Part shown: positions 1 through 9,500 of the stretch, piece after piece
Position numbering within the stretch: the first letter of the stretch is position 1
How the letters are laid out: every line of letters begins with the position of its first letter
DNA from: HXMU1420-13 sp034669965
GTDB taxonomy: Bacteria; Bacteroidota; Rhodothermia; Balneolales; Balneolaceae
Length of the DNA: 64,000 bases
Assembly: GCA_034669965.1 (NCBI GenBank)
Contig: JAXMOK010000003.1
Span: 186,001-250,000, forward strand
Direction: 5' to 3'
Notes under the pieces: generated by a model
Databases searched by the model: none
What the model saw: only the letters and a program-made list of their open reading frames with translations
What the model was told of the DNA's origin: nothing
Made by a program: the position numbers and the translations under genes

Positions 1-2433
1 CGATTACCCACGCTTTTGTTGTTGATGGTGGTACTGGCAAGTGCCTGTTCATCGTCGAAACAAGCATCCACTTCTACCCCTGCCAACAATCGACCTGCAC
101 GTGCTGCCGACGGCATTAAAGCTTTTGATGAGGTTATTAAATCAAAAGCCGAAAAAGACGAAGGTCTTTTCACCATTTATCAACAGGAAGAAAAACTTTA
201 TTACTCTATTCCCGATTCTCTTCTTGGCCGCGATATGTTACTGGTTAGCCGAGTGGCAGATGTACCAACCGATTATTTTGGGTTTTTCTCAGCCGGTGCA
301 AAAACAGCCGAACAGGTGATCCGTTTTGAGCGACAAAGAGATCGTATATTAATCCGAAAATACTCCTTCGAAAACATCGCCGATGAAGAACTTCCGGTGT
401 ACAAATCGGTGCAAGCGAATAATTTCGCACCCATTTTAGCCTCGTTTGATATCGAATCACTCAGCGAAGATTCGAATGGTGTAGTGATTGATATGACTGA
501 TTTCTTTGAGTCCGACATCGAAGCCATTAGTGGTGTCATCAGCTTTTTACGCCGCGAATATCAGGTTCGCCGTTTAGACGGAGATCGTAGTTACATTGAA
601 ACTGCAAAAAGTTTCCCGCAAAATGTCGAGGTGCGGCATGTAATGACTTATCAAGCGCAAAATCCACCTTCTGATGGAAACACAGCTACCCTTTCGCTGC
701 GTATGAGCCAATCGATGGTATTATTGCCAAAAGAGCCCATGCAAAAACGCGAGTTCGATTATCGAGTGGGTTGGTTTACCATCCAACAAATCGATTTTGG
801 GCTGGATGAGCAAAAAGCAGCTTCAAAACGCTTTATCCGCCGATGGAGACTTGAGCCAAAGGATCCTGAAGCGTATTTCAGAGGTGAATTGGTGGAACCC
901 GTAAAGCCCATTGTTTACTATTTGGATCCTGCTACTCCTGAAAAATACCGCTCTTATATTATTCAAGGAATTCTGGATTGGAACGAAGCTTTCGAGGCAG
1001 CCGGATTTAAAAACGCTGTTCAAGCGAAGTTGCCACCAAGCCCCGAAGAAGATCCAGATTGGAGCCCCGAAGACATCCGATATTCTACCGTTCGTTGGGT
1101 AGCTAACACCATCCGAAATGCCGTTGGGCCAAGTGTATCTGATCCACGATCAGGAGAAATTATCGAAAGCGATATAGTTTGGTATCATAATCATATGCGC
1201 TCTTATCGTAATCGATTGATGATCGAAACCGGTGCAGCAAATCCGGCAGCCAGAGGCTTAAAATTAGACGACGACTTAATTGGCGAAACTATGCGTCGTG
1301 TTATTTCACACGAAATTGGGCATGCGATCGGACTTCCTCATAATATGCAGTCAAGTTCGGCCTATCCGGTAGATTCGCTTCGAAGCGGAAGTTTTACCCA
1401 GAAATATGGAATTGCCACTACAATTATGGAATATGCACGCCAGAATTATGTTGCGCAGCCCGGTGATGAAGGAATCAGTTTTATCCGAAAAATCGGTCCT
1501 TATGATTTATATTCGGTGAATTGGGGATATCGTGTGATCGAAGAAGCTGAATCGCCTGACGATGAAAATGCAATTCTCGATTCCTGGATCGAAGAAAAAG
1601 CTGGAGATCCTATTTACCGATTTGCTTCCTCCACCGGCTACGATCCTTCGGCACAAACCGAAGACTTATCCAACGACCCCATTAAAGCCAGCACCTATGG
1701 TTTGATGAATTTAAAGAGAGTAGTTCCCAACTTAATAGAATGGACATCAACGGATGGAAAAGGCTACGACGATTTGGATGAAATTTATAACGAACTGATT
1801 TTCCAATGGTCGCGTTATGCTCGCCATGTTTCTACAAATGTTGGCGGTGTGTATCAAAACCGATTGGCTTCAGATCAAGAAGGAATGGTTTACACCCCGG
1901 TAGATGCTTCTTATCAAAAAGCGGCAGTAGCGTTCTTAAACGAGCATGCTTTTACTACTCCAAATTGGTTGTTGGACGAGAATATACTTCGCAGAATTGA
2001 ACATGCAGGTGCCGTTGAGTCGGTTAAAAATCTACAGGCACGAATTTTAACCGCTACCGTGAATCCCGGTTCAATGACCCGATTGGTTGAACAAGAAGCC
2101 ATCGACCAAAATTCTTATACCTTGCTCGAAATGCTTGCGGACATCAGAAAGGGAATCTGGAGCGAGGTGTATGAAAATCATCCTATTGATGCTTTCCGCC
2201 GTTCTTTGCAACGCGAATACATCAGTTATATGCATTCGATGTTCGAAACCGATATTCAACGCTCGCGTTCGGGTTCCATCGACATTAAAGACTCGGATAT
2301 TCGAGCGGCACTCCGATCAGAGCTAAAACGCCTGCAAAGTGATATCGATAAAGCACGGATTTCGGATCAGATGACAAAAGCACACCTCGAAGATATAGAG
2401 GCACGAATAACTCAAATATTGGATAATGATTAG
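1..2433 (+). CDS. Zinc metalloprotease lipoprotein, DUF5117/DUF4953 type (5' partial)
   Basis: This is a predicted secreted zinc-dependent protease anchored as a lipoprotein. The reading frame is open from the first base. The visible N-terminus is a hydrophobic stretch ending in a lipobox (LASAC, then Ser-rich), so the real start and the charged n-region lie just upstream of the window. The TTG at 16 is only the first possible start inside it. The catalytic motif HEIGHAIGLPHN (around 1309-1344) is a metzincin-like HExxHxxGxxH zinc site, and the long N-terminal half matches the DUF5118/DUF5117 arrangement seen before DUF4953 in Bacteroidota. Natural substrates of this family are not established. 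A hairpin terminator follows, so it ends its own transcript. Confidence 0.88.
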   Translation, partial: RLPTLLLLMVVLASACSSSKQASTSTPANNRPARAADGIKAFDEVIKSKAEKDEGLFTIYQQEEKLYYSIPDSLLGRDMLLVSRVADVPTDYFGFFSAGAKTAEQVIRFERQRDRILIRKYSFENIADEELPVYKSVQANNFAPILASFDIESLSEDSNGVVIDMTDFFESDIEAISGVISFLRREYQVRRLDGDRSYIETAKSFPQNVEVRHVMTYQAQNPPSDGNTATLSLRMSQSMVLLPKEPMQKREFDYRVGWFTIQQIDFGLDEQKAASKRFIRRWRLEPKDPEAYFRGELVEPVKPIVYYLDPATPEKYRSYIIQGILDWNEAFEAAGFKNAVQAKLPPSPEEDPDWSPEDIRYSTVRWVANTIRNAVGPSVSDPRSGEIIESDIVWYHNHMRSYRNRLMIETGAANPAARGLKLDDDLIGETMRRVISHEIGHAIGLPHNMQSSSAYPVDSLRSGSFTQKYGIATTIMEYARQNYVAQPGDEGISFIRKIGPYDLYSVNWGYRVIEEAESPDDENAILDSWIEEKAGDPIYRFASSTGYDPSAQTEDLSNDPIKASTYGLMNLKRVVPNLIEWTSTDGKGYDDLDEIYNELIFQWSRYARHVSTNVGGVYQNRLASDQEGMVYTPVDASYQKAAVAFLNEHAFTTPNWLLDENILRRIEHAGAVESVKNLQARILTATVNPGSMTRLVEQEAIDQNSYTLLEMLADIRKGIWSEVYENHPIDAFRRSLQREYISYMHSMFETDIQRSRSGSIDIKDSDIRAALRSELKRLQSDIDKARISDQMTKAHLEDIEARITQILDND

Positions 2434-2439
2434 TAAATG

Positions 2440-2467
2440 AAGGAGCTTTTTTAAGGGCTCCTTTTTC
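2440..2467 (+). terminator. Rho-independent terminator after metalloprotease
   Basis: A seven-base stem (AAGGAGC / GCTCCTT) closes a ten-base T-rich loop and runs into a short T tract, seven bases after the stop codon of the protease gene. Confidence 0.75.
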
Positions 2468-2628
2468 TTGCACTTTAGTTAATTTAAAAAAAGCCGATTT
2501 ACTATTTATAGTGTTTGCAAATAGTTCAAAGAATGTCCAATAATTCCAGCTTTATTGATTACATTAGGTGCTTTCTTGATTTTGTTTGCTTGCATATGGG
2601 TCCACAACGTAAGAAACGAAAAATTAAG

Positions 2629-2674
2629 ACGATTCTAATCGTATTTAACTATGGATAGCCTCAAATTTGGCTAT
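2629..2674 (+). promoter_or_regulatory. Two small hairpins in the leader of the histidine kinase gene
   Basis: ACGAT-TCTA-ATCGT (2629-2642) and ATAGCC-N8-GGCTAT (2655-2674) are perfect short inverted repeats. The second ends 10 bases before the ATG at 2685, where ribosomes would load. They could be RNA structures affecting translation; chance is not excluded for stems this short. Confidence 0.25.
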
Positions 2675-2684
2675 TCTAAAAGCT

Positions 2685-4823
2685 ATGTATAAAGACCTCA
2701 CACTTAGGAACAGAATTTTTGTCATCTCTACCACCCTGGTAGTGATCTCATTTGTGTTATTATGGATTTTTATTCGTCCTGAATACAAAAAAGCAATCAT
2801 TAACGAACGTACTACCATTGTATCTCAGCTGCAAGAATACTCGTTGATGCGCGCAGATGAAACTATTCGTGATTGGTTGAATGCTACAAGTTTTCTAGCT
2901 GAAGACATCATTCAAAACCCAGGTCAGGTTGAAGCAATTGCCCGAAGAGCTATAAACTATACTCCGGGATTAATTCGCATTAGCATAAACGAAATTGGGG
3001 CAACACAATCGGTAGAATTCACTCGAAGCATATTCGAAAACCTCACCTATCCTACCGAAATATCTAATTGGTATGAATCCCGACTTGATCCCCGCACCAA
3101 TGTTTCGTGGGTGTCGGACACTACCCAAGATTTTAGCTTTTTTACGGCTCAACGGGCACTTCAAATAGATTCGTTTGATGAAAGCGGAAACACAGTTTCA
3201 GTTCTATTGAATCTAACCATGTTTTTTAATGGTTCAAGTATTGCAACCGAACTGCGAGATATCCCACTTGGTGGCAACTATTCCGCTAATATCGTAACCG
3301 AATCAGGCGAAAATTTATTTCTAAATCAACAACTGGAATTTCCGCAAGAGCTAGTTGGTGATGCAAGCTATTCCGAAGAAACGGTGATACAATTAAATGG
3401 CGATGACTGGTTCGTGATGTCGTCAAGATTTCAAACCTTACCCTATTGGCATCTTATTGCCGTTGAAGACAACTTCATCCTTGAGCCTGTTAATAACCTA
3501 ATCTTGTATTCACTTTTTACTGCTTTCGGTATTCTATTACTGTTAGTTGTATTTAGCTTTTATGTAAGCTTAAGAATAAATCGACCTATTGAGAATATTC
3601 TTCAGGATGTGGATTACATAAGTAATTTAGATTTCGATCATGCGATTCGAAAAGTAGAGTTACCGGAATTTAAAAACATGCGCGAAACGCTCGAAAATAT
3701 TCGAATTACGTTGCATCGTTATCAAAAAATTAATGTTGAAAAAATCATCCTCGAAGAGTGGAAAAACCGCTATATGATGACTTATTCGGAGGATTTGATT
3801 GGAATTTTAGATAACTCCGGAAAATTCCGATTTGCAAACAATCACTTTGTAGAATTCATCGAAGGTTTTGGTAAAAACCCGCACGATGTTGCATTTCAGG
3901 AATTAGTTGACAGCCCAAAAGTGGAGCTTACCAAATCAAATCAAACCGTACATTTTCCAAATCCTTATTCGATCAAAATAAACCGGGCAGAACTTGCTCA
4001 CTTTATTGATGAGGAAACCACCTATTTTTACGACTACCAATACGTTTCATTCGAAGATGAAGAACAGAATCCACAAGGGGCTTTGGTAATTCTGCATGAC
4101 AAGACTAAGGATCGCTTAGTTGATATGAAGCGTACTGATATGATTAACATTATTGTTCATGAGTTGAAAAACCCGATTACAGGTGTTGTAGGCTTATCTA
4201 AATTGATGATTGATAACTCCAGCATGGACGTTGATGAGCAACGTGATCTGCTTAAAGAAATTTATCTGTCGGGCGAGCGCATGAATGATTTAGTAAATCG
4301 TTTCTTAGATGTGCAAAGATTGGAGCACGGTCGCATTCCGGTTGAATTTGCTCAAATCGATTTATTCCAGATTGTAAACGATGTGAAATCGGTATCTAAT
4401 TCGCTACTAACGCATAAAAATCTCAAAATAGAAATTATTGCTAAGGGCACTAATTTTGTAACTAAAGGCAGTAAAGATCTACTATTTGATGCCATTCAGA
4501 ACCTTGTAAGTAATGCCATTAAATATGGTAACAAAGACCGTATTATCGAGATTGAGTTGGAAGAAGGCGATGAAACAATCGAGATCGGTGTAACCGATTT
4601 TGGTTATGGAATAAGTTTAGAAGATCAGAAAAAAGTATTCGATAAATTCTTTAGAGTACGCTCTAATATCAAAGCAGCTCGCGAAAAAGGTACGGGCCTT
4701 GGTTTAGCATACGTTAAAGAAATTGTAAACCGACATGATGGTGACGTTTTACTAGAATCTAATGATGAAATTGGAAGTAGATTTACCATCGTTCTACCTA
4801 AATTAGATGCCGAAACCGTTTGA
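2685..4823 (+). CDS. Membrane-bound sensor histidine kinase
   Basis: This is a two-component sensor kinase of the inner membrane. I place the start at ATG 2685 rather than the TTG 18 bases upstream, because the ATG directly precedes a charged n-region. TM1 lies at residues about 11-31, followed by an extracytoplasmic sensor region of about 235 residues (Cache-like in length), TM2 at about 270-292, a HAMP-like linker and a PAS-like segment. The HisKA H-box has its phospho-acceptor at His492 (VHELKNP). The HATPase domain has an N box (NAIKYGN), a G1 box (DFGYGIS) and a G2 box (GTGLGLAYV). No response regulator lies next to it. Its stop overlaps the start of the FecR-domain gene by one base, so the two are translationally coupled. 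The ligand is unknown. Confidence 0.9.
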   Translation: MYKDLTLRNRIFVISTTLVVISFVLLWIFIRPEYKKAIINERTTIVSQLQEYSLMRADETIRDWLNATSFLAEDIIQNPGQVEAIARRAINYTPGLIRISINEIGATQSVEFTRSIFENLTYPTEISNWYESRLDPRTNVSWVSDTTQDFSFFTAQRALQIDSFDESGNTVSVLLNLTMFFNGSSIATELRDIPLGGNYSANIVTESGENLFLNQQLEFPQELVGDASYSEETVIQLNGDDWFVMSSRFQTLPYWHLIAVEDNFILEPVNNLILYSLFTAFGILLLLVVFSFYVSLRINRPIENILQDVDYISNLDFDHAIRKVELPEFKNMRETLENIRITLHRYQKINVEKIILEEWKNRYMMTYSEDLIGILDNSGKFRFANNHFVEFIEGFGKNPHDVAFQELVDSPKVELTKSNQTVHFPNPYSIKINRAELAHFIDEETTYFYDYQYVSFEDEEQNPQGALVILHDKTKDRLVDMKRTDMINIIVHELKNPITGVVGLSKLMIDNSSMDVDEQRDLLKEIYLSGERMNDLVNRFLDVQRLEHGRIPVEFAQIDLFQIVNDVKSVSNSLLTHKNLKIEIIAKGTNFVTKGSKDLLFDAIQNLVSNAIKYGNKDRIIEIELEEGDETIEIGVTDFGYGISLEDQKKVFDKFFRVRSNIKAAREKGTGLGLAYVKEIVNRHDGDVLLESNDEIGSRFTIVLPKLDAETV

Positions 4824-6589
4824 TGAAATATTACCTTTTATTGTTATTTTTTCTTAGCTGCAGTCTATCTGCTTCAGCTCAAAATAATGAGTTAACTTTT
4901 CTTGCAGCTGAACTTCAGGACGTTGCACTGCGTTACACCGGCGATACCCTCACATGGCCAATTATTGTGTCGCTTGCAGATCGAGATATTCAAAACAACT
5001 CCTTTACTTTATCTCTTGCCGATTTACAGCAACTTGAAACGCTTTCTAATGTAACCGCCAGAGTGTTAGAACAACGAAATCGCATGAAAGCTTTGATTGG
5101 CGATGGAGCTTCCGTTTTTGCTAAAGACCAGCTTATTGAGGCCGCACTTGTAATCAGTAATTACAATGAAGCTGTGAAACAGGGAAATATTAACGAAGCA
5201 ATTAGTTACGGTAATGGCGTAAAAGAAAAAGTTGATGTGGTTGAAGAAACCCTTCTAGAAAACCGAATGATTGAAGTACAAGCCTTACTTGAAGCCAAAA
5301 AAGGCGAAGTTGATAAAAGACTCGGGATTTTAGGTAGTTGGAATGAAGCGCTTGTAGGCGACTTGTTTAAAGAAGCCGATGGCTTGAGGACAGGTCGCGA
5401 AAGTTATGCGAATCTTGGCTTTACCGATGGTAGTAAAATTATTGTAGATCCTAACACAACGGCAATTATTCGTAAGGCAAGAATCGACCGACTTAGTGAA
5501 ACTTCGGACACTGAAATAACTTTAGAAGAAGGTGGTTTACTTGCCAAACTATCTGCTGTTGCTAGCGAACGAAGTAATTACATTTTAAATGCCGGTGAAT
5601 CTCAATCGGAATTGAAAACCACCAATTTTTATGCCGAATCGGATGGTGATGAAACCGTAAAACTTACCAACTACGATGGCATCGCAAATGTAAGCGCAAA
5701 CGATGTGTCGGTTACCATCAAAGCAAACGAGGGAACCATAGTTAAAGAAGGAGAACCGCCATCTCCCCCTATTCAATTATTGCCTAGCCCCGAAATGATA
5801 TGGGCAAGCAATGATACTATCGTTTACACCGAACAAATTATTTTCCCATTTCAGTTTGTGGATGACGCCGATTCTTACATCGTTCAGCGAAGCACTAGTT
5901 CAAACTTTGATTCCAACATTGAAGAAATTAAAGTGAGTTCCAATACTGCCCTACTTTCTTATCTACCGTTAGGCAATACCTATGTAAGAGTGCAATCGGT
6001 AGATGCTCTTGGACTTCGAGGACCGTATTCTGAAACAACTCGAATTGTTAGAAATATCGACAATCAGCCTCCTCCGGCTTTTATTGATAACCTAAACGGA
6101 AATATTTTATTTACACTCACTCCAACAGTTACAATAACTGGTGCAACCCAACCCGATGCAAAGGTTTTAATAAATAACGAACACGTAGAGGTAGATGCCT
6201 CCGGTAGATTCACAAATACTATTGAAGAGCTAAGCGCAGATCAGATGGTATCAATCTTAGCTACCGATAATTCAGGCAATAACACAGTTCGTGGTGTAAG
6301 GGTTGTTTATCTAACCGAAGAGATCTTATTCAACTTTGCACTAAGCGGTGCAAGAGGAATGAATCCAATTCGAATAAATCAACCTTCAGTGACTCTTTCT
6401 TCTAGAGCTTATCCCGGCTTAGAAGTTATTATTAATAATGGAGGTACAACACGGCGAGTTCAAACCGATTCGCAAGGGCGTTGGGGGATCACAATGAATA
6501 TGCAACAAGGCGAACTTTCTATTACATTTAAGGATGTTCGAACTGGTGAAATTTATCGAACAAAATCATTTACAGTAGAAGCTAACTAA
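4823..6589 (+). CDS. Secreted FecR-domain protein with FN3/Ig-like repeats
   Basis: A signal peptide (hydrophobic core followed by ASAQ) directs the protein across the inner membrane. A helical region follows at about 70-190. Residues about 195-310 form a FecR-like beta segment (DGSKIIVDPNT and EGGLLAKL type repeats). The C-terminal half has an FN3-like module after a Pro-rich linker (PPSPPIQ) and two bacterial Ig-like units. The start is the ATG at 4823, overlapping the kinase stop; the TTG one codon earlier is unlikely. FecR domains elsewhere sit with sigma regulators or CHASE2 cyclases. Here the partner by position is the histidine kinase, and no sigma/anti-sigma pair or TonB receptor is adjacent. 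I infer a periplasmic or surface accessory of that kinase, but this is untested. Confidence 0.78.
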   Translation: MKYYLLLLFFLSCSLSASAQNNELTFLAAELQDVALRYTGDTLTWPIIVSLADRDIQNNSFTLSLADLQQLETLSNVTARVLEQRNRMKALIGDGASVFAKDQLIEAALVISNYNEAVKQGNINEAISYGNGVKEKVDVVEETLLENRMIEVQALLEAKKGEVDKRLGILGSWNEALVGDLFKEADGLRTGRESYANLGFTDGSKIIVDPNTTAIIRKARIDRLSETSDTEITLEEGGLLAKLSAVASERSNYILNAGESQSELKTTNFYAESDGDETVKLTNYDGIANVSANDVSVTIKANEGTIVKEGEPPSPPIQLLPSPEMIWASNDTIVYTEQIIFPFQFVDDADSYIVQRSTSSNFDSNIEEIKVSSNTALLSYLPLGNTYVRVQSVDALGLRGPYSETTRIVRNIDNQPPPAFIDNLNGNILFTLTPTVTITGATQPDAKVLINNEHVEVDASGRFTNTIEELSADQMVSILATDNSGNNTVRGVRVVYLTEEILFNFALSGARGMNPIRINQPSVTLSSRAYPGLEVIINNGGTTRRVQTDSQGRWGITMNMQQGELSITFKDVRTGEIYRTKSFTVEAN

Positions 6590-6597
6590 TTTATTCT

Positions 6598-9500
6598 ATG
6601 CTCAAAAAAATCGTACTAGTTGCGGTAATTATAGCCTCTTCAATCTCTGGGTTTGCACAGGAAATGTATTTCTCTATTTCCGGCACAAATGTAGAAGTTG
6701 CAAGTGGTGACGAACGAAATCAATACGACATTTGGATTAAACCAATTGCTGGCTCCGAAGCAGGAAGTATTCAGATTTTCGATGCCGGTTTAGGCGGCGC
6801 TGTTGATTTAATCACACAAGAAAGTGCTAATACTTCAACTAATTTCGCGCTTTTTAATTTTGATGATGTCTACTCGATCAGCGGAAATACGGTACTTGCA
6901 AAAAACAGCGATGCAACCGCTTTAAATAACCTTGTTACCACCAACGAAGAGCGTTTTAAAAATCGTTGGGTGCCACTTTCAAGTGTTCAAAGCACCGGAA
7001 ACGGATACATTATCAGAGTAAGTGCCGACGACGGCGACGATGTGAACAGCTTTAATTTTAGAGTGGTAAGTAACACCGGGCAAATTTTAGGTCCGGATGC
7101 TTGGAAAATTATAGCCATCGACCTTTCTATTGGGGTATACCGTTCTACCCAAAACACGGTTTTCCAACTTAAGCCTTACTTTGCAGCAAACGACTACTCA
7201 TCCCCTGCGGTCAGAGTTAATGGCGAAGAAGACTCAGAGGTTCGAAAGATTGATTCCTTTGGTAATACCTATGCGCTTAATGAAACTGAATTACCTTTTT
7301 CAAAATTTGGCATCGCTAGTACTTGGGGAATTCAGTTTACAGGATCTGATCAATGGTTAAACACTTTAACCGTTTATGGAGTTGAAAATCCGGTTTTGTG
7401 GGAATTTGAACCCATTGCCTTAAGCGGATTCTCAAACCCCGAACTTTCAATTAGCGAAGTTGAAGCCACTACCGCATGTACCGATAAAACTTTTGAATTA
7501 TCCGGAGTTGATTTCTCAAATTCTGATTTAAATCGAGCGCTCTGGATTTTGAACGACGCTCAAATAACTACCGGTGGCCGACCAACCATTAGTTTTGAAG
7601 ATCGCGGACAAATCCCTTTAGAAATTCTTATTCCAAACGATCGTTCTTATTACCCGGAATATTGGGCATATCAACAAATTGTGTTTGTGAACACGCCTCC
7701 TATCGCTGAATTATCTGCACCAAAACAGATTTTATCCCCATCTGAAGAATTGATTTTAGATGCATCAGAATCTTATGATCTTGAAGGACAAGAGATAGAA
7801 TTTACTTGGCTTGTAAATGGAATTCGAAGAGGTTCGGGACCAACCTTCAGATTTTTAAATACCGTTTCAGGTCGTTATTCCATTACCGTTCAGGTATCTG
7901 ACGGCGGATCTTCAGTTAATTGCAGTAACTCTGAAAAATCGGTTGAAATTCGGGTAAATACACAGCCCTACGCCGAGATTATTGTACCGGCCGTTTCAGG
8001 TACCGACGAGCAAATTTCGATTACAGTTCAAAATGCATCCGATTCCGACAGCGATAATTTATCCTATAATTGGGCTGGATTAGGCGTTCCACCTAATTCT
8101 TCCGGTACTTCTATTACCGTTCAACACGCTCAACCAGGTGTGTACCCGGTTCGCCTTACTATTGATGATAACACCGGATCACAGAATGCAACCTACACTG
8201 TTAATCGTGTTTATGAAATTAACGCGGCTCCCGAGCCAAGTTTTTCTGTTCCAGATAATATTGCTCCCGGCGACATTATCACGTTAAATGCAATGGAATC
8301 AAATGATCCCAATGTGGATGACTTAGCATACTCTTGGAGCCTAAATGGACAGATAATCGCGAGTTCTGAAATTACTACGCTTAGTTTGGATGAACCCGGC
8401 GATTTTAATGTCACTTTAACCGTTGATGACCAACGAGGAGCTTCAAATTCTTCTCAAACACTTACCCAAGTTATTCATGTAAACGCGCCTCCTACGCCGG
8501 TTATATCAGCAGTGCCCATTACTTCTAAAGCAAACGTTGAATTTGCCGCAAACCAAAGCACCGATATAGAAAGCGAAATTCAATCGTATCTCTGGGATTT
8601 TGGGGATGGAAATCGAGCTTCAGGTCCTCAGGTTAGCCACACTTATCAGAATACGGGAACCTACACTGTAAAACTTACCGTAGATGACGGCGCGAGCTTA
8701 GCAAACAGCGTTCAATCTTCGGAACATGTAATTGTAGTGAATAGCTACCCTAAAGCTTCTTTCTTTGCCCCTACCGTTGTTGGTCCGGGCGAGCAATTTT
8801 CGGTTGATGGAACAGCGAGTAGCGATGCCGAAGGAGAAATTTCGCGCTACGATTGGATAGTAAACGGAGCTCAGTCAGCGAATGGTCCACAAGCCACCTT
8901 ACAACTTGATTCTCCTGGTTTACACACCATTGGACTCTCCGTTACTGATAATTCCGGTTTTGAGGAAGCTAAAGGATTTTCAGCTCAGCAAATCAGAGTG
9001 AACGAGTCGCCTGTGGCGCGATGGAGAACCGAACCGGTTGACCTCGTTCCTAACACAGAAATTAAATTCATCGCTGATCTATCTTTTGACAACGATGGTG
9101 AAATCGATCGGTATGTCTGGCGTTTTGATGATGGTACGGAGATCCGTGGTGAAACCATTCAACGCTTTTTTGAAGAAGGTGGACAAAAAGAATTCACGCT
9201 TACCGTTATTGATAATGATGGCGTTGGCAATTCGTCGACTATCGTTTCAGGAAAGGTTAATGTAAATCACCAACCATACATTGTTACCCAATCGATGGTG
9301 CGTTCAAATTCATTGGATGTTCGTCTAGACGCCTCAGAAAGCTACGATTTAGATAACGACGCCTTGATTTACGAATGGACGCTTCCCGACGGATCTAAAC
9401 GCCGTGAATCAGCCTTTACATGGAAAGCACCGGAACCTGGCGTTCATATGATTGGTTTAACGATATCAGACGGTTTATCACTAGGAAATTCTTCTGTTTC

